Of a DNA stretch of 64,000 bases, positions 33,869-42,257 are shown in pieces. A model generated the notes under the pieces. It was not told the origin of the DNA, searched no databases, and saw only the letters and a program-made list of their open reading frames with translations. The stretch is from an uncultured Rhodospirillales bacterium (GTDB lineage: Bacteria; Pseudomonadota; Alphaproteobacteria; Acetobacterales; Acetobacteraceae), in contig CAILMF010000074.1 of NCBI GenBank assembly GCA_903835235.1, forward strand, positions 186,001-250,000, written 5' to 3'. How positions within the stretch are numbered: the first letter of the stretch is position 1; each line of letters starts with the position of its first letter. Position numbers and translations under genes: made by a program.

Positions 33869-34081
33869 TCACGCCTTCTTCAGGAACTCGGTCCGCAGCA
33901 CCAGGCCTTTTACCTTTTCGGCGTTGCATTCGATCAGGTCGTCGTCATCCGTCAGCCGGATGTTCTTCACCACGGTGCCGCGCTTGAGGGTGACGGACGT
34001 GCCCTTCACCTTCAGGTCCTTGATGACCATCACGCTGTCGCCATCGGCGAGGGGCGTGCCGTTGCTGTCCTTGGGCGGCAT
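33869..34081 (-). CDS. phnA: PhnA-type alkylphosphonate utilisation protein (C-terminal domain)
   Basis: 70-residue protein equal to the PhnA/YjdM C-terminal domain: KDSNGTPLADGDSVMVIKDL followed by KVKGTSVTLKRGTVVKNIRLTDD and ECNAEKVKGLVLRTEFLKK. The N-terminal zinc ribbon of longer PhnA proteins is absent. Despite its name the family has no proven role in phosphonate use. Its ATG overlaps the purC stop by one base (TGATG), so it is translated from the purC mRNA. Confidence 0.88.
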   Translation of the reverse strand: MPPKDSNGTPLADGDSVMVIKDLKVKGTSVTLKRGTVVKNIRLTDDDDLIECNAEKVKGLVLRTEFLKKA

Positions 34082-35055
34082 CAGAAGAACCCCTTCAGAT
34101 TGGCGCGGATGCGGTCCAGCACCGGCCTGGCCGGGTCCGGCAGCGGGAAGGGCTGGCCGGTGATCGCCTCATACACCTGGATGTATTTCAGCGCCGCCTC
34201 CAGGTTCACCTCGGCGGGTATCGGCGGCACCGGGTCCTTGTAGGGGTCGCAGCGGGCAACCACCCAGCGGCGGACATGGTCCTTGTCGAAGCTCTCGGGC
34301 GGGGTGCCGGCGGCCAGGTGCTGCGCGTAGGTGGCGGCGAACCAGTAGCGGCTGCTGTCCGGCGTGTGGATTTCATCGGCCACCAGCATGTTGCCCGCGG
34401 CGTCGAAGCCGAACTCATACTTGGTGTCCACCAGGATCAGGCCACGCGCCGCCGCCACCTCTCGCCCGCGGGCGAACAGGGCGAGGGCCATGGCCTGCGC
34501 CTGGTCCCACTGCGCCGGGGTCAGCAGCTTCTGCTCCATGATCTGGGCCGGCGTCAGCTCCTCGTCATGCCCGGCGTCGAAGGCCTTGGAAGTCGGCGTG
34601 ATGATGGTGGCGGGCAGCTTCTGGTTGGCGACCAGGCCGTCCGGGAAGCGGTGGCCGTACATCTCCCGCCGGCCGGCCTTGTACATGGACAGGATGGAGG
34701 TGCTGGTGGTGCCGGCCAGGTAGTCCCGGACCACGATCTCCACCGGCATGATGCTGAGGTGCTTGCAGACCAGCACGTTGGGGTCCGGGTAGGCCAGCAC
34801 ATGGTTGGGGGCGATGTCGGCCGTGGCGTCGAACCAGAAGCGCGCCAGCTGGGTCAGCACCTGGCCCTTCAGCGGCACGGCGGTGAGGATGATGTCGAAG
34901 GCGCTGAGCCTGTCGGTCGCGATGATGATGCGGCGGCCATCCGGCAGGTCGTAATTCTCCCGCACCTTGCCGCGGTAGTGGTTGGGCAGTTCCGGGATGG
35001 CGGCGTCCTTCAGGACGTAGCCGGCATAGGGGGCGAGTTGTTCGATGCTGGGCAT
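34081..35055 (-). CDS. purC: SAICAR synthase
   Basis: 324-residue phosphoribosylaminoimidazole-succinocarboxamide synthase, step 8 of purine synthesis (ATP-dependent joining of aspartate to CAIR). Conserved blocks: [11 protein letters not shown] at the ATP site, [29 protein letters not shown] and [12 protein letters not shown] with [12 protein letters not shown]. It is the long type of about 300+ residues found in many alphaproteobacteria and yeast. ATG 35055 is where similarity begins. Upstream lies the 800-bp repeat-rich gap, whose nearest TTCGGACAAAT is about 80 bases away. Confidence 0.95.
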   Translation of the reverse strand: MPSIEQLAPYAGYVLKDAAIPELPNHYRGKVRENYDLPDGRRIIIATDRLSAFDIILTAVPLKGQVLTQLARFWFDATADIAPNHVLAYPDPNVLVCKHLSIMPVEIVVRDYLAGTTSTSILSMYKAGRREMYGHRFPDGLVANQKLPATIITPTSKAFDAGHDEELTPAQIMEQKLLTPAQWDQAQAMALALFARGREVAAARGLILVDTKYEFGFDAAGNMLVADEIHTPDSSRYWFAATYAQHLAAGTPPESFDKDHVRRWVVARCDPYKDPVPPIPAEVNLEAALKYIQVYEAITGQPFPLPDPARPVLDRIRANLKGFF

Positions 35056-35135
35056 GCGCTGGTTTAGCCCCAGGCCCGGCGGGGGCGAAAGGGTGCGGCG
35101 CGGGGGCGGACGACGGGAAAGCCAGGAACCGCCGG

Positions 35136-35611
35136 TTTCGGACAAATGCGCCGGGTGGGGCGAGGGGGCCTGTTGCGGAGGATCTGCCTGGGCGGGGGCT
35201 GGCCTGGCGACCGGGCGGGTTTTGGACGAAGGGGCGGGGCGGGGCGGCGCCCCTGCCGCGGGGGGCGGGGGCGGCTTACGGACAACCCGCCTGGCGCGAC
35301 CGGCGTGCTGCGGGAAGGCGGCGTTCGGACAAATGGCCGAGGCAGGCCATGGCGGGCCTGGTGTTGCGGTTCACGCGAGGGCGTGCCGCTTTCGGACAAA
35401 TCCGCCGGGGGTGCCGGGAAATCGGGGGCGTGCAGGCTTCGGACAAATGCCAGGGGCGGGCGGCGACCGGGCGCTGCGGGCGGGGCAGCGCGGGTTTCGG
35501 ACAAATCGGCCGGAGGCGGCAGGCAACCGCGGCCGTGCAGGTTTCGGACACATGCCGGGGTAGGGCGGCGACCGGGCGCTGCGGGCGGAGCAGCGCGGTT
35601 CTCGGACAAAT
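35136..35611. repeat. TTCGGACAAAT tandem array in a gene-free region
   Basis: Nine copies of an 11-bp core: exact at 35137, 35324, 35391, 35438 and 35496; one mismatch at 35543 and 35601; degenerate at 35221 and 35277. Start-to-start spacing is 84, 56, 47, 67, 47, 58, 47, 58. The last part is a 105-bp higher-order tandem (35438-35542 and 35543 onward). Copies are usually preceded by GYGCNGGTT and followed by a G+C block near GGCCGG. Open frames here change between half-units and have no coherent product, so I treat it as non-coding. Lies between divergent purC and a VOC gene. Confidence 0.88.
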
Positions 35612-35882
35612 CGGCCGGGCGGGGCGGCAAGGCGCCGGGGCGGCGGACCAGGGCTGGGCGGTGCCCGGCCCGGCGGTGCAGCGCGGTCGCCGGCCGTGGG
35701 TCGGCGCGCCGGGGGATGGTGAAAGGGAGGAGCGCGCGGGGCATCGCTGGACCGGACCAGGGGTGCGGGAACAATATGGCAACATCGGCCGAAAGGGAAG
35801 CGAATTGCGCTGATCACGCGCGGCTTGACGACCCCGGCCCACCTGTATCAGCATGGAACATATAAAGAACACGAGGCACCCG
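35612..35882. other. Intergenic remainder before the VOC gene
   Basis: 271 bases without a supported gene. The first half continues the G+C-rich, G-biased composition of the array; the last 100 bases are more A+T-rich (ACAATATGG, ACATATAAAG). A TTGACG at 35825 with a poor -10 (TATCAG, 15 bp away) may be the promoter of the VOC gene. Nothing else seen. Confidence 0.4.
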
Positions 35883-36269
35883 ATGCGCCTGGGCTATGTC
35901 ATTCTCTACGTGCCGGATGTGGCGGCGGCGCTGGCCTTCTACGAAGCCGCCTTCGGCCTGCAGCGCCGCTTCCTGCATGAGAGCGGCACCTATGGCGAGA
36001 TGGAGACCGGCGGCACCGCGCTGGCCTTCGCCGCCGAGGAGCTGGTGCGGGGCAATGGCGTGGCGTTCCGCCCGACCCGGCCGGGGGAGCCGCCTGCCGC
36101 CGCCGAGGTGGGTCTGGTGACCGCCGACGTCGCCGGCGGCTTTGCCCGGGCGGTCGCGGCGGGTGCCTCGGCCTGCCAGGCGCCCGGCGAAAAGCCCTGG
36201 GGGCAGACGGTCGCCTATGTGCGGGACCTCAACGGCTTCCTGGTGGAAATCTGTTCGCCGCTGCGTTGA
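35883..36269 (+). CDS. VOC-family (glyoxalase-like) protein
   Basis: 128-residue protein with the paired beta-alpha-beta-beta-beta units of the vicinal-oxygen-chelate fold: MRLGYVILYVPDVAAALAFY at the start and VAYVRDLNGFLVEICSPL at the end, with the metal Glu in VEIC. The matching N-terminal metal ligand position and YVRDLNGF are typical of lactoylglutathione-lyase-like or bleomycin-resistance-like members. GAGG lies 9 bases before ATG 35883. Substrate unknown. Confidence 0.85.
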   Translation: MRLGYVILYVPDVAAALAFYEAAFGLQRRFLHESGTYGEMETGGTALAFAAEELVRGNGVAFRPTRPGEPPAAAEVGLVTADVAGGFARAVAAGASACQAPGEKPWGQTVAYVRDLNGFLVEICSPLR

Positions 36270-36321
36270 AGCGCGGCCCGGCCTGCGCCATGGTGCCCGC
36301 CCCGCCGGAGGAGACCCGCCC

Positions 36322-37398
36322 ATGAGCGCCCGCAACAAGTACAAGATCGCCGTCATCCCTGGCGACGGCATCGGCAAGGAAACCACGCCCGAGGGGCTGC
36401 GCGTGATCGACGCCGCCGCCCGCCGCTTCGGTTTCGACCTGGAACTGGTGAACTACGACTGGTCCTGCGAGACCTACACGAAGACCGGCAAGATGATGCC
36501 CGATGACGGCCTGGATCAGCTGAAGGACTCGGACAGCGTGTTCCTGGGCGCGGTCGGCTGGCCTGGCGTGCCGGACCATGTCTCGCTCTGGGGCCTGCTG
36601 ATCCCAATCCGCCGCGGCTTCGACCAATATGTCAGCCTGCGCCCCTGCAAGCTGCTGCCGGGCAGCAAGTCCCCGCTGGCCGACCGTGGGCCGAAGGACA
36701 TCGATTTCTACGTGGTGCGGGAGAATACCGAGGGCGAGTATTCCAGCGTCGGCGGCCGGATGTTCCCGGGGACGGACCGCGAATTCGTCAGCCAGCAGAG
36801 TATCCTGACCCGGATCGGCACCGACCGGATCATGAAATACGCCTTCGAGCTGGCGATGACCCGGCCGCGCAAGAAGCTGACCAGCGCCACCAAGTCCAAC
36901 GGCATCACCTTCACCATGCCCTATTGGGATGAGCGCTTCGCCGAGATGGCGAAGAACTACCCGGGCGTGACCACGGACCAATTCCACATCGACATCCTCT
37001 GCGCCCACTTCGTGCAGCACCCCGACTGGTTCGATGTTGTCGTTGGCAGCAACCTGTTCGGCGACATCCTGTCCGACCTTGGGCCGGCGGTGGCGGGCAG
37101 CATCGGCATTGCTGCCAGTGCCAACATCAACCCGGAAAAAGTCTTCCCGAGCATGTTCGAGCCGGTGCACGGCTCGGCGCCTGACATCGCCGGCAAGTGG
37201 ATCGCCAACCCCATCGGGCAGATCTGGTCCGGCGCGATGATGTTGGAACACCTGGGCGAAAAGGCCGCGGCGGATGCCATCGTGCAGACGATCGAGAAGC
37301 TGCTGAGCGAGGGCGGTCCGCGCACCCGCGACATGGGCGGCCAGGCCGGCACCGTGGATGTCGGCCGCGCCATCGCCGAGGCGGTCGCGCGCTTCTGA
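36322..37398 (+). CDS. ttuC: Tartrate dehydrogenase/decarboxylase
   Basis: 358-residue NAD-dependent beta-decarboxylating dehydrogenase related to isopropylmalate and isocitrate dehydrogenases; TtuC oxidises tartrate and D-malate. Visible: AVIPGDGIGKETTPEGLRV, the substrate-binding LWGLLIPIRRGFDQYVSLRP with arginines, RENTEGEYSSVGG, the catalytic Lys in TSATKSNGI, and the Mg site DILSDLGPAVAGSIGIA. The Tyr/Lys-lacking AVGWPGVPDHVSLWG loop separates it from LeuB. GGAGGAG precedes the ATG. Confidence 0.9.
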   Translation: MSARNKYKIAVIPGDGIGKETTPEGLRVIDAAARRFGFDLELVNYDWSCETYTKTGKMMPDDGLDQLKDSDSVFLGAVGWPGVPDHVSLWGLLIPIRRGFDQYVSLRPCKLLPGSKSPLADRGPKDIDFYVVRENTEGEYSSVGGRMFPGTDREFVSQQSILTRIGTDRIMKYAFELAMTRPRKKLTSATKSNGITFTMPYWDERFAEMAKNYPGVTTDQFHIDILCAHFVQHPDWFDVVVGSNLFGDILSDLGPAVAGSIGIAASANINPEKVFPSMFEPVHGSAPDIAGKWIANPIGQIWSGAMMLEHLGEKAAADAIVQTIEKLLSEGGPRTRDMGGQAGTVDVGRAIAEAVARF

Positions 37399-37497
37399 TC
37401 CGGCGCTTGCGCCAGGCCAAGGCGGCCTGGCCCGGCCGGTGCCATCCGGTGCGGCGAGGGGCGCCATGCTTCTCGCCAGCAGCGGGGTTCCGGCCAC

Positions 37498-38073
37498 ATG
37501 CGCATCGTCATCATCCAGGGCCATCCCGACCGGGCCGGGCATTTCTGCCATGCCCTGGCCGAAGCCTATGCCGCAGGGGCCCGCGACAATGGGCATGAGG
37601 TGAGGCTGGTGGCCGCAGCCGAGCTGGACCTGCCGTTCCTGCGCAGCCAGCAGGAGTGGGAACATGGCCAGGCGCTGCCCGCGGTGGGCGAGGTGCAGCA
37701 CAGCCTGGCCTGGGCGGAGCATTGGCTGGTGGTGACGCCGGTCTGGCTCGGCGACATGCCGGCCATGCTGAAGGGCTTTCTGGAACAGGTGCTGCGCCCC
37801 GGCTTCGCCTTCACCTACCCGAAGGCCGGCTTGCCGAAGCCTAAGCTGGGTGGGCGTTCCGCCCGCATCGTGGCCACCGTGGGCATGCCGGCGGTGATCT
37901 TCCGCTGGTGGTTCGGCAGCGGCGGCATCAGCGTGCTGGCCCGCAATATCCTGGGCTTCGTCGGGCTGAGCCCGGTGCGCACCACCCTCATCGGCACCAT
38001 GGGCGAGATGCCCCCGGCCCGGGCCAGCGCCTGGCTGGCGCGCCTGGCGGCGCTGGGTCGTCGGGGCGATTGA
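37498..38073 (+). CDS. Flavodoxin-fold NAD(P)H oxidoreductase
   Basis: 191-residue FMN or FAD quinone/NAD(P)H reductase of the KefF/MdaB-type flavodoxin-like fold. IVIIQGHPDRAGHFCHALAE starts the flavin phosphate loop, VVTPVWLGDMPAMLKGFLEQ is the family's second block, followed by the RPGFAFTY motif. Probably reduces quinones or other electrophiles. It starts 99 bases after ttuC on the same strand. Confidence 0.86.
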   Translation: MRIVIIQGHPDRAGHFCHALAEAYAAGARDNGHEVRLVAAAELDLPFLRSQQEWEHGQALPAVGEVQHSLAWAEHWLVVTPVWLGDMPAMLKGFLEQVLRPGFAFTYPKAGLPKPKLGGRSARIVATVGMPAVIFRWWFGSGGISVLARNILGFVGLSPVRTTLIGTMGEMPPARASAWLARLAALGRRGD

Positions 38074-38129
38074 GACCCCCGCCGGGGCCGCTTGCCCTCG
38101 GCCGGAGCCGTCAGTAAAGTAGACGCCAC

Positions 38130-38146
38130 TTGCGAGTTATTCTCAA
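38130..38146. promoter_or_regulatory. Fur/Irr-like inverted repeat
   Basis: TTGCGA-GTTAT-TCTCAA: six-base arms symmetrical except one position. Resembles the alphaproteobacterial iron-regulator type TTGMGA-N5-TCKCAA. It overlaps a possible -10 (TATTCT, 38139-38144) and lies 24 bases before the start of the 79-residue gene. Confidence 0.4.
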
Positions 38147-38169
38147 CTGGCTCGCATCAAGGGAAACCT

Positions 38170-38409
38170 ATGGGCCGCGACCTGAACCACATCACCCGCC
38201 GCTGCGAACGTGCCGTGGTGACCGCCTATCGGTCCCTGCGGGAAGCCGGTTCCGACGACCTGCACGCCTTCCGCAGCTGCTCCGACCTGTACCGCTTCCA
38301 CCACCCGGAGGCGTCGGAGAACGAGGCGCATCGGCTGGTGGCGGAATGGATCGACCACCATGTGGTGCAGGGCGCGCTGGGTCCGACCGATGGTTGCGCC
38401 TGCGACTGA
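38170..38409 (+). CDS. Small conserved-type hypothetical protein
   Basis: 79-residue soluble helical protein (RCERAVVTAYRSLREAGSDD, AFRSCSDLYRFHHPEASENE, then a WIDHHVVQG end with two Cys in the last few residues). AAGGGAAA precedes ATG 38170. A Fur-like palindrome sits in its promoter region, so iron control is a guess. I do not recognise the family with certainty. Confidence 0.6.
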   Translation: MGRDLNHITRRCERAVVTAYRSLREAGSDDLHAFRSCSDLYRFHHPEASENEAHRLVAEWIDHHVVQGALGPTDGCACD

Positions 38410-38448
38410 GGCCAGCCGGGCGACCGCGGCCGGCCCCTCCTGGGGCGT

Positions 38449-39153
38449 TCAGCCCGCCGGCCGCGCCCAGGCCAACGCGGCGCGGGCCAGCGCGTCGATG
38501 GTATCCACCACCGGGAAGGGCAGCGCCGGGCCGGCGATGATGCCCAGCGGGATTTCAGTGCAGCCCAGCACCACCGCGCGGGCGCCGCGGCGCATCAGCG
38601 CGGCGGCAACCTCGGCCAGCGGGGCATAGGCTTCGGCGACGCGGCCGGCCTTCACCAGCTCGATGGCGGGGGTGACCAGGCGCTGCATCTGCGCTTCGTC
38701 CGGCACCAGGCAACTGTAGCCGCGCTGGTCCAGCCGCTGCTGGTACAGCCGCATGGCCAGCGTGCCGGCGGTGCCCATGATGCCGACCTGGCCCTCGCCG
38801 ATGCCCTGGCCGGCCAGTTCGTCGGCGGCGGCGTCGACGATGTGCAGGATCGGCAGGCGGGTCGCGGCCTGCATCTCCTCGAACCAGCCATGCGCGGTGT
38901 TGCAGGGAATCGCGATGGCGCCGCAGCCGGCAGCCTCCAGCCCGCGGATGCCGCGCAGCAGCGCGGGCAGCGGGTCCGGCCCGCCGGACAGGCGGGCGGC
39001 GGTGCGGTCGGGCACGCGGGGGTCGGACCAGAGGATGGTGGGCACGTGATCCTGGTCGCGCTCGGCCGGGGTCAGCTGGGTCAGCCGCAGCACGAAATGT
39101 GCGCTGGCCAGGGGCCCCATGCCGCCGAGCACCCCAAGCATCCGGTCCACCAT
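38449..39153 (-). CDS. Aspartate/glutamate racemase family protein
   Basis: 234-residue two-domain PLP-independent racemase. The two catalytic Cys are in IPCNTAHGWF (N domain) and LGCTEIPLGII (C domain); LGVLGGMGPLASAHF opens the protein. This pattern is that of aspartate racemase (RacX/YgeA type), making D-amino acids. Start MVDRMLGVLGG chosen for similarity. Convergent with the 79-residue gene. Confidence 0.9.
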   Translation of the reverse strand: MVDRMLGVLGGMGPLASAHFVLRLTQLTPAERDQDHVPTILWSDPRVPDRTAARLSGGPDPLPALLRGIRGLEAAGCGAIAIPCNTAHGWFEEMQAATRLPILHIVDAAADELAGQGIGEGQVGIMGTAGTLAMRLYQQRLDQRGYSCLVPDEAQMQRLVTPAIELVKAGRVAEAYAPLAEVAAALMRRGARAVVLGCTEIPLGIIAGPALPFPVVDTIDALARAALAWARPAG

Positions 39154-39220
39154 CGTTGCAGGCTCCCTCGCTGTCCGCTGCCGATCTTGGGCCTGGCAGC
39201 GGCGGCGGCAAGCCCTGGCG

Positions 39221-39871
39221 CTACGGCAACACCATGAAGTTGGCGGTGGCACTGGCGCGGCTGATCAGCGCGCGCATGTCCGGGTTCTCATGGCCGCGTT
39301 CGGCGGTCAGCGCTTCCATCGGGCAGAAGAACTCGTGCGGCTGCGGCACCTGGCTGCGGGCGAAGCCTTCATAGTGGCGGCGGTTGAGGCCGAAGACCAC
39401 GCGGATGTCGCGCACCGGCAGCACCAGCGGCACCAGGGGTTCCGCCTTCAGGCAACGGATCATCTGCCAGCGCTGCGTGGCGTCCCCGGGTTGGGCGGGG
39501 GAGAGCAGCCAGGGCACCGGGCAGAGCGCCAGCAGCGAGGAGGTGGTGGGCCCGAAGCGGGAGCGCTTGTCGAGCAGGTTCTGCAGGCTGGAGCAGGCCT
39601 CGATGCAGAGGATGTCGACATAGGGGTCGGTGGCCTCCGGGCTGAAATGCAGCCAGAGGCCGTCCGGCAGCGTCTTCAGCCGGTTGGAGCCAGGCAGCTT
39701 CAGGAAGGGATGGGCGGCAACCGAGGCCTCGCCAGGCCGGCCGCGCAGCCAGGTGCCCGGCTGCTTCGGGCTGACCACGACGCCGGGCGGGCGTTGCGGC
39801 CACTTTTTGAGTTGTAGGCGCACCAGCTGATCCAGGGCCAGATGGCGCGATGCTGGGTGAGTTTCACTCAT
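39221..39871 (-). CDS. Hypothetical protein
   Basis: 216-residue soluble protein, not assigned to a family by me. Its middle reads GLWLHFSPEATDPYVDILCI and LVLPVRDIRVVFGLNRRHYEGFA; the C-terminal third contains FFCPMEALTAERGHENPDMR. ATG 39871 is used; an ATG at 39916 (MFTLSVVEIH) with AGGTGA 8 bases upstream is an equal candidate. The upstream region holds an exact DnaA box. Base use is typical of the window. Confidence 0.6.
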   Translation of the reverse strand: MSETHPASRHLALDQLVRLQLKKWPQRPPGVVVSPKQPGTWLRGRPGEASVAAHPFLKLPGSNRLKTLPDGLWLHFSPEATDPYVDILCIEACSSLQNLLDKRSRFGPTTSSLLALCPVPWLLSPAQPGDATQRWQMIRCLKAEPLVPLVLPVRDIRVVFGLNRRHYEGFARSQVPQPHEFFCPMEALTAERGHENPDMRALISRASATANFMVLP

Positions 39872-39942
39872 GGGGGTGCGATGCCTGTGGATTTCAACTA
39901 CAGATAGAGTGAACATTGGATGCTTCACCTGCGCAAGGTAAA

Positions 39943-39951
39943 TTATCCACA
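39943..39951. promoter_or_regulatory. Exact DnaA box
   Basis: TTATCCACA on the plus strand, within an A+T-rich patch (39930-39990, including GGTTATATACC) upstream of the hypothetical gene. A degenerate second box (TGTGGATTT, 39886-39894) lies about 50 bases away in the opposite orientation. Two boxes are too few for an origin; DnaA-controlled transcription or chance are possible. Confidence 0.45.
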
Positions 39952-40110
39952 GGCGCGCATTTAGTTCATTGCCGGTTATATACCGCTGGCGAGGGCCTGG
40001 TGGCCGAGGCGGAGGCGCCGCGGGCTGTGAATCGGCCGCTCGAAGACCGCGGCAGCCTGACCATCGTTCCGGCCAGCGGTGATCAGGCTCCAGCGCCCCC
40101 CGAAACGCAG

Positions 40111-40140
40111 AACGCCCGCCAGGTCTCCCTGGCGGGCGTT
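40111..40140 (-). terminator. Rho-independent terminator of gltA
   Basis: Perfect 13-bp stem AACGCCCGCCAGG/CCTGGCGGGCGTT with a 4-base loop, 24 bases after the gltA stop; on the minus strand TTCTGCGTTT follows the stem. The best intrinsic terminator seen in the window. Just beyond, at 40027-40044, is an 18-base match to the linker of the two-hairpin repeat. Confidence 0.85.
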
Positions 40141-40163
40141 CCGGTCCGAAGCGGGTGGCCAGC

Positions 40164-41468
40164 TCAGCGGCTGGCGACATCCGTGTAGTCGCGGGCGGCG
40201 GCGCCCGTGTAGATCTGCCGCGGGCGGCCGATGCGCTGGCCGGGATCCTCGACCATTTCCTTCCACTGGCTGACCCAGCCGACAGTGCGCGCCACCGCGA
40301 ACAGCACGGTGAACATGCTGGTCGGGATGCCCATCGCCTTCAGGATGATGCCCGAATAGAAATCGACGTTCGGGTACAGCTTGCGCTCGATGAAGTAGGG
40401 GTCGCTCAGCGCGATCCGCTCCATCTCCATCGCCATGTCCAGCAGCGGCTCGTTCTTGATGCCGAGCTCCGCCAGCACCTCGTGGCAGGTTTCCTTCATG
40501 ATCGTCGCACGCGGGTCGAAGTTCTTGTAGACCCGGTGGCCGAAGCCCATGAGCTTGGTGTGGCTGTTCTTGTCCTTCACCTCGTTGATGAAGGCGGGGA
40601 TATTGGCCGGCGAACCGATCTCGGCCAGCATCTTCAGCACCGCCTCGTTGGCGCCGCCATGCGCCGGGCCCCACAGCGCGGCAATGCCGGCGGCGATGCA
40701 GGCGAAGGGATTGGCGCCGGTGGAGCCGGCCAGGCGCACGGTGGAGGTGCTGGCGTTCTGCTCGTGGTCGGCGTGCAGCACCAGGATCCGGTCCATCGCG
40801 CGCGACAGGATCGGGTTGCTCTCCCACGGCTCGGCCGGGACGGCGTTCATCATGTACAGGAAGTTTTCCGCGTACTTCAGGTCGTTGCGCGGGTACATGA
40901 AGGGCTGGCCGATGGAGTACTTGTAGGCCCAGGCGGCGATGGTCGGCACCTTGGCCACCAGGCGGAACGCCGCGATCTCGCGCTGGCGCGGGTCGTTGAT
41001 GTCCAGGTTGTCGTGGTAGAAGGCCGCCATGGCGCCGACCACGGCGCACATCACGGCCATGGGGTGCGCGTCGCGGCGGAAGCCGTTGTAGAAGGTGCGC
41101 AGCTGCTCATGCACCATGGTGTGGCGCATCACGCCCTTCTCGAAGGTGTCCAGCTCCGCCGCGTTCGGCAGTTCGCCGTTCAGCAGCAGGTAGGACACCT
41201 CGATGAAGTCGCTCTTCTGCGCCAGCTGCTCGATCGGGTAGCCGCGGTACAGCAGCACGCCCTCGTCGCCGTCGATGAAGGTGATCTTCGAATCGCAGCT
41301 GGCGGTCATGCCGTAGCCGGGGTCGAAGGTGAAGATGCCCAGCTCGCCATTGAGCTTGCGGATGTCGGCCACCGGCGGGCCGAGGGTCCCGGTCAGCAGG
41401 GGCAACTGCATGGACTTGTTGGTGCCGTCGATCGTGACGGTGATGGTGGGCTTCGCCGTGCCGCTCAT
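40164..41468 (-). CDS. gltA: Citrate synthase (type II)
   Basis: 434-residue TCA-cycle enzyme condensing acetyl-CoA and oxaloacetate. Catalytic His residues are in [11 protein letters not shown] and [14 protein letters not shown], the catalytic Asp in YPNVDFYSG; the NADH-sensitive hexameric type is indicated by the N-terminal beta-rich domain ([14 protein letters not shown]...[14 protein letters not shown]). AAGGAAA precedes the ATG. A strong terminator follows it, so it is likely monocistronic. Confidence 0.97.
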   Translation of the reverse strand: MSGTAKPTITVTIDGTNKSMQLPLLTGTLGPPVADIRKLNGELGIFTFDPGYGMTASCDSKITFIDGDEGVLLYRGYPIEQLAQKSDFIEVSYLLLNGELPNAAELDTFEKGVMRHTMVHEQLRTFYNGFRRDAHPMAVMCAVVGAMAAFYHDNLDINDPRQREIAAFRLVAKVPTIAAWAYKYSIGQPFMYPRNDLKYAENFLYMMNAVPAEPWESNPILSRAMDRILVLHADHEQNASTSTVRLAGSTGANPFACIAAGIAALWGPAHGGANEAVLKMLAEIGSPANIPAFINEVKDKNSHTKLMGFGHRVYKNFDPRATIMKETCHEVLAELGIKNEPLLDMAMEMERIALSDPYFIERKLYPNVDFYSGIILKAMGIPTSMFTVLFAVARTVGWVSQWKEMVEDPGQRIGRPRQIYTGAAARDYTDVASR

Positions 41469-41627
41469 GCTGACTTTCCTTGAGGACCGGACAGGGTCGC
41501 CGTGCGCGACCCTACCATGGTGCGGTGCAGGATAGGGCCGCGTGGCAGGGCTTGGCAACGGAGGGGCTGAGCCCCCCGGCTGCGGCGCGCCCGCCCGCGC
41601 TGGAAACCGGTGATGTGGTGGCCGCGG

Positions 41628-42179
41628 TCAGCGGCGCCAGCTGTCCGGCGGGGTGAACCCACCGGCCCAGAGCCCGCGGCCGGATTGCCTGGCCGCCGCC
41701 TCGATCGGGCCGAGGGCCGGCACCACGGAGGCATCGGCCAGCGCCCAGCCGGCGGCAACCATGGAGGCATTGAGCTCCACGCCGCCGGCGCGGCAGACGC
41801 CCAGCGCACGGCCATGGCGGTCCCGGCCATGCAGCCGGCAGTCCACGCCGCGTTCGGCAACCAGGTGGGCCAGCGCCTGCGCCGCGGCATTGCCGCAGTC
41901 CAGGTCGCGCACGCCGTCGTTGCAGCGTTCGCCACGGCCGGGCGCACCCAGGCCGTAGAGCCGCAGCGGACGGTCGCCCAGCATCAGTGTCTCGCCGTCA
42001 ACCACCAGGACTTCGGCCGAGGCCGCGGTCCAGGTCTGGTTGCGCGGCGTGCTGCCGATCAACTCGGTGGGCAGGCCCACGGCGAGAAAGATCAGGCCAC
42101 CGACAAGGCCCACGGTCCAGGCAAGGGACCGGAAGGCGCGCTGGGTGGGGGAGGGGGAGAAGATCCGGCGCCGGTACAT
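41628..42179 (-). CDS. SNase-like protein with altered catalytic site
   Basis: 183-residue membrane-anchored protein (N-terminal helix LAWTVGLVGGLIFLAVG) with a thermonuclease (staphylococcal-nuclease) OB-fold domain: LRLYGLGAPGRGERC, CGNAAAQALAHLVAERGVDC, RDRHGRALGVCRAGGVELNA, MVAAGWAL. Active members read IDAPE at the first block; here the Asp and the general-base Glu are both Gly, while the two Arg are kept. Nuclease activity is therefore doubtful. Starts at MYRRRIF. Confidence 0.75.
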   Translation of the reverse strand: MYRRRIFSPSPTQRAFRSLAWTVGLVGGLIFLAVGLPTELIGSTPRNQTWTAASAEVLVVDGETLMLGDRPLRLYGLGAPGRGERCNDGVRDLDCGNAAAQALAHLVAERGVDCRLHGRDRHGRALGVCRAGGVELNASMVAAGWALADASVVPALGPIEAAARQSGRGLWAGGFTPPDSWRR

Positions 42180-42257
42180 GGCGGAACGCCTAGCCCAGCC
42201 CCATGGTGCCCTGCAACCTCTGCGACGCGATATGTCCACGGCTGAATTGTTTCAGCC

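Noticed and set aside
35136-35611. CRISPR-like array
   Set aside because: Repeat core is only 11 bp, intervals vary from 47 to 84 bp, the intervening DNA is itself repeated, and no cas genes are present.
35064-35872. Long open frames on both strands with recurring short peptides through the TTCGGACAAAT region
   Set aside because: Frames are open in several registers on both strands because of base composition; the repeats are read in different frames in each half-unit and no signal, domain or good ribosome site was found.
39886-39951. Replication origin
   Set aside because: Only one exact and one degenerate DnaA box, and no origin-type neighbours (dnaA, parAB, hemE).
40027-40044. Full third copy of the two-hairpin repeat
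   Set aside because: Only 18 linker bases match; the flanking hairpins differ, so it is mentioned as a partial match only.
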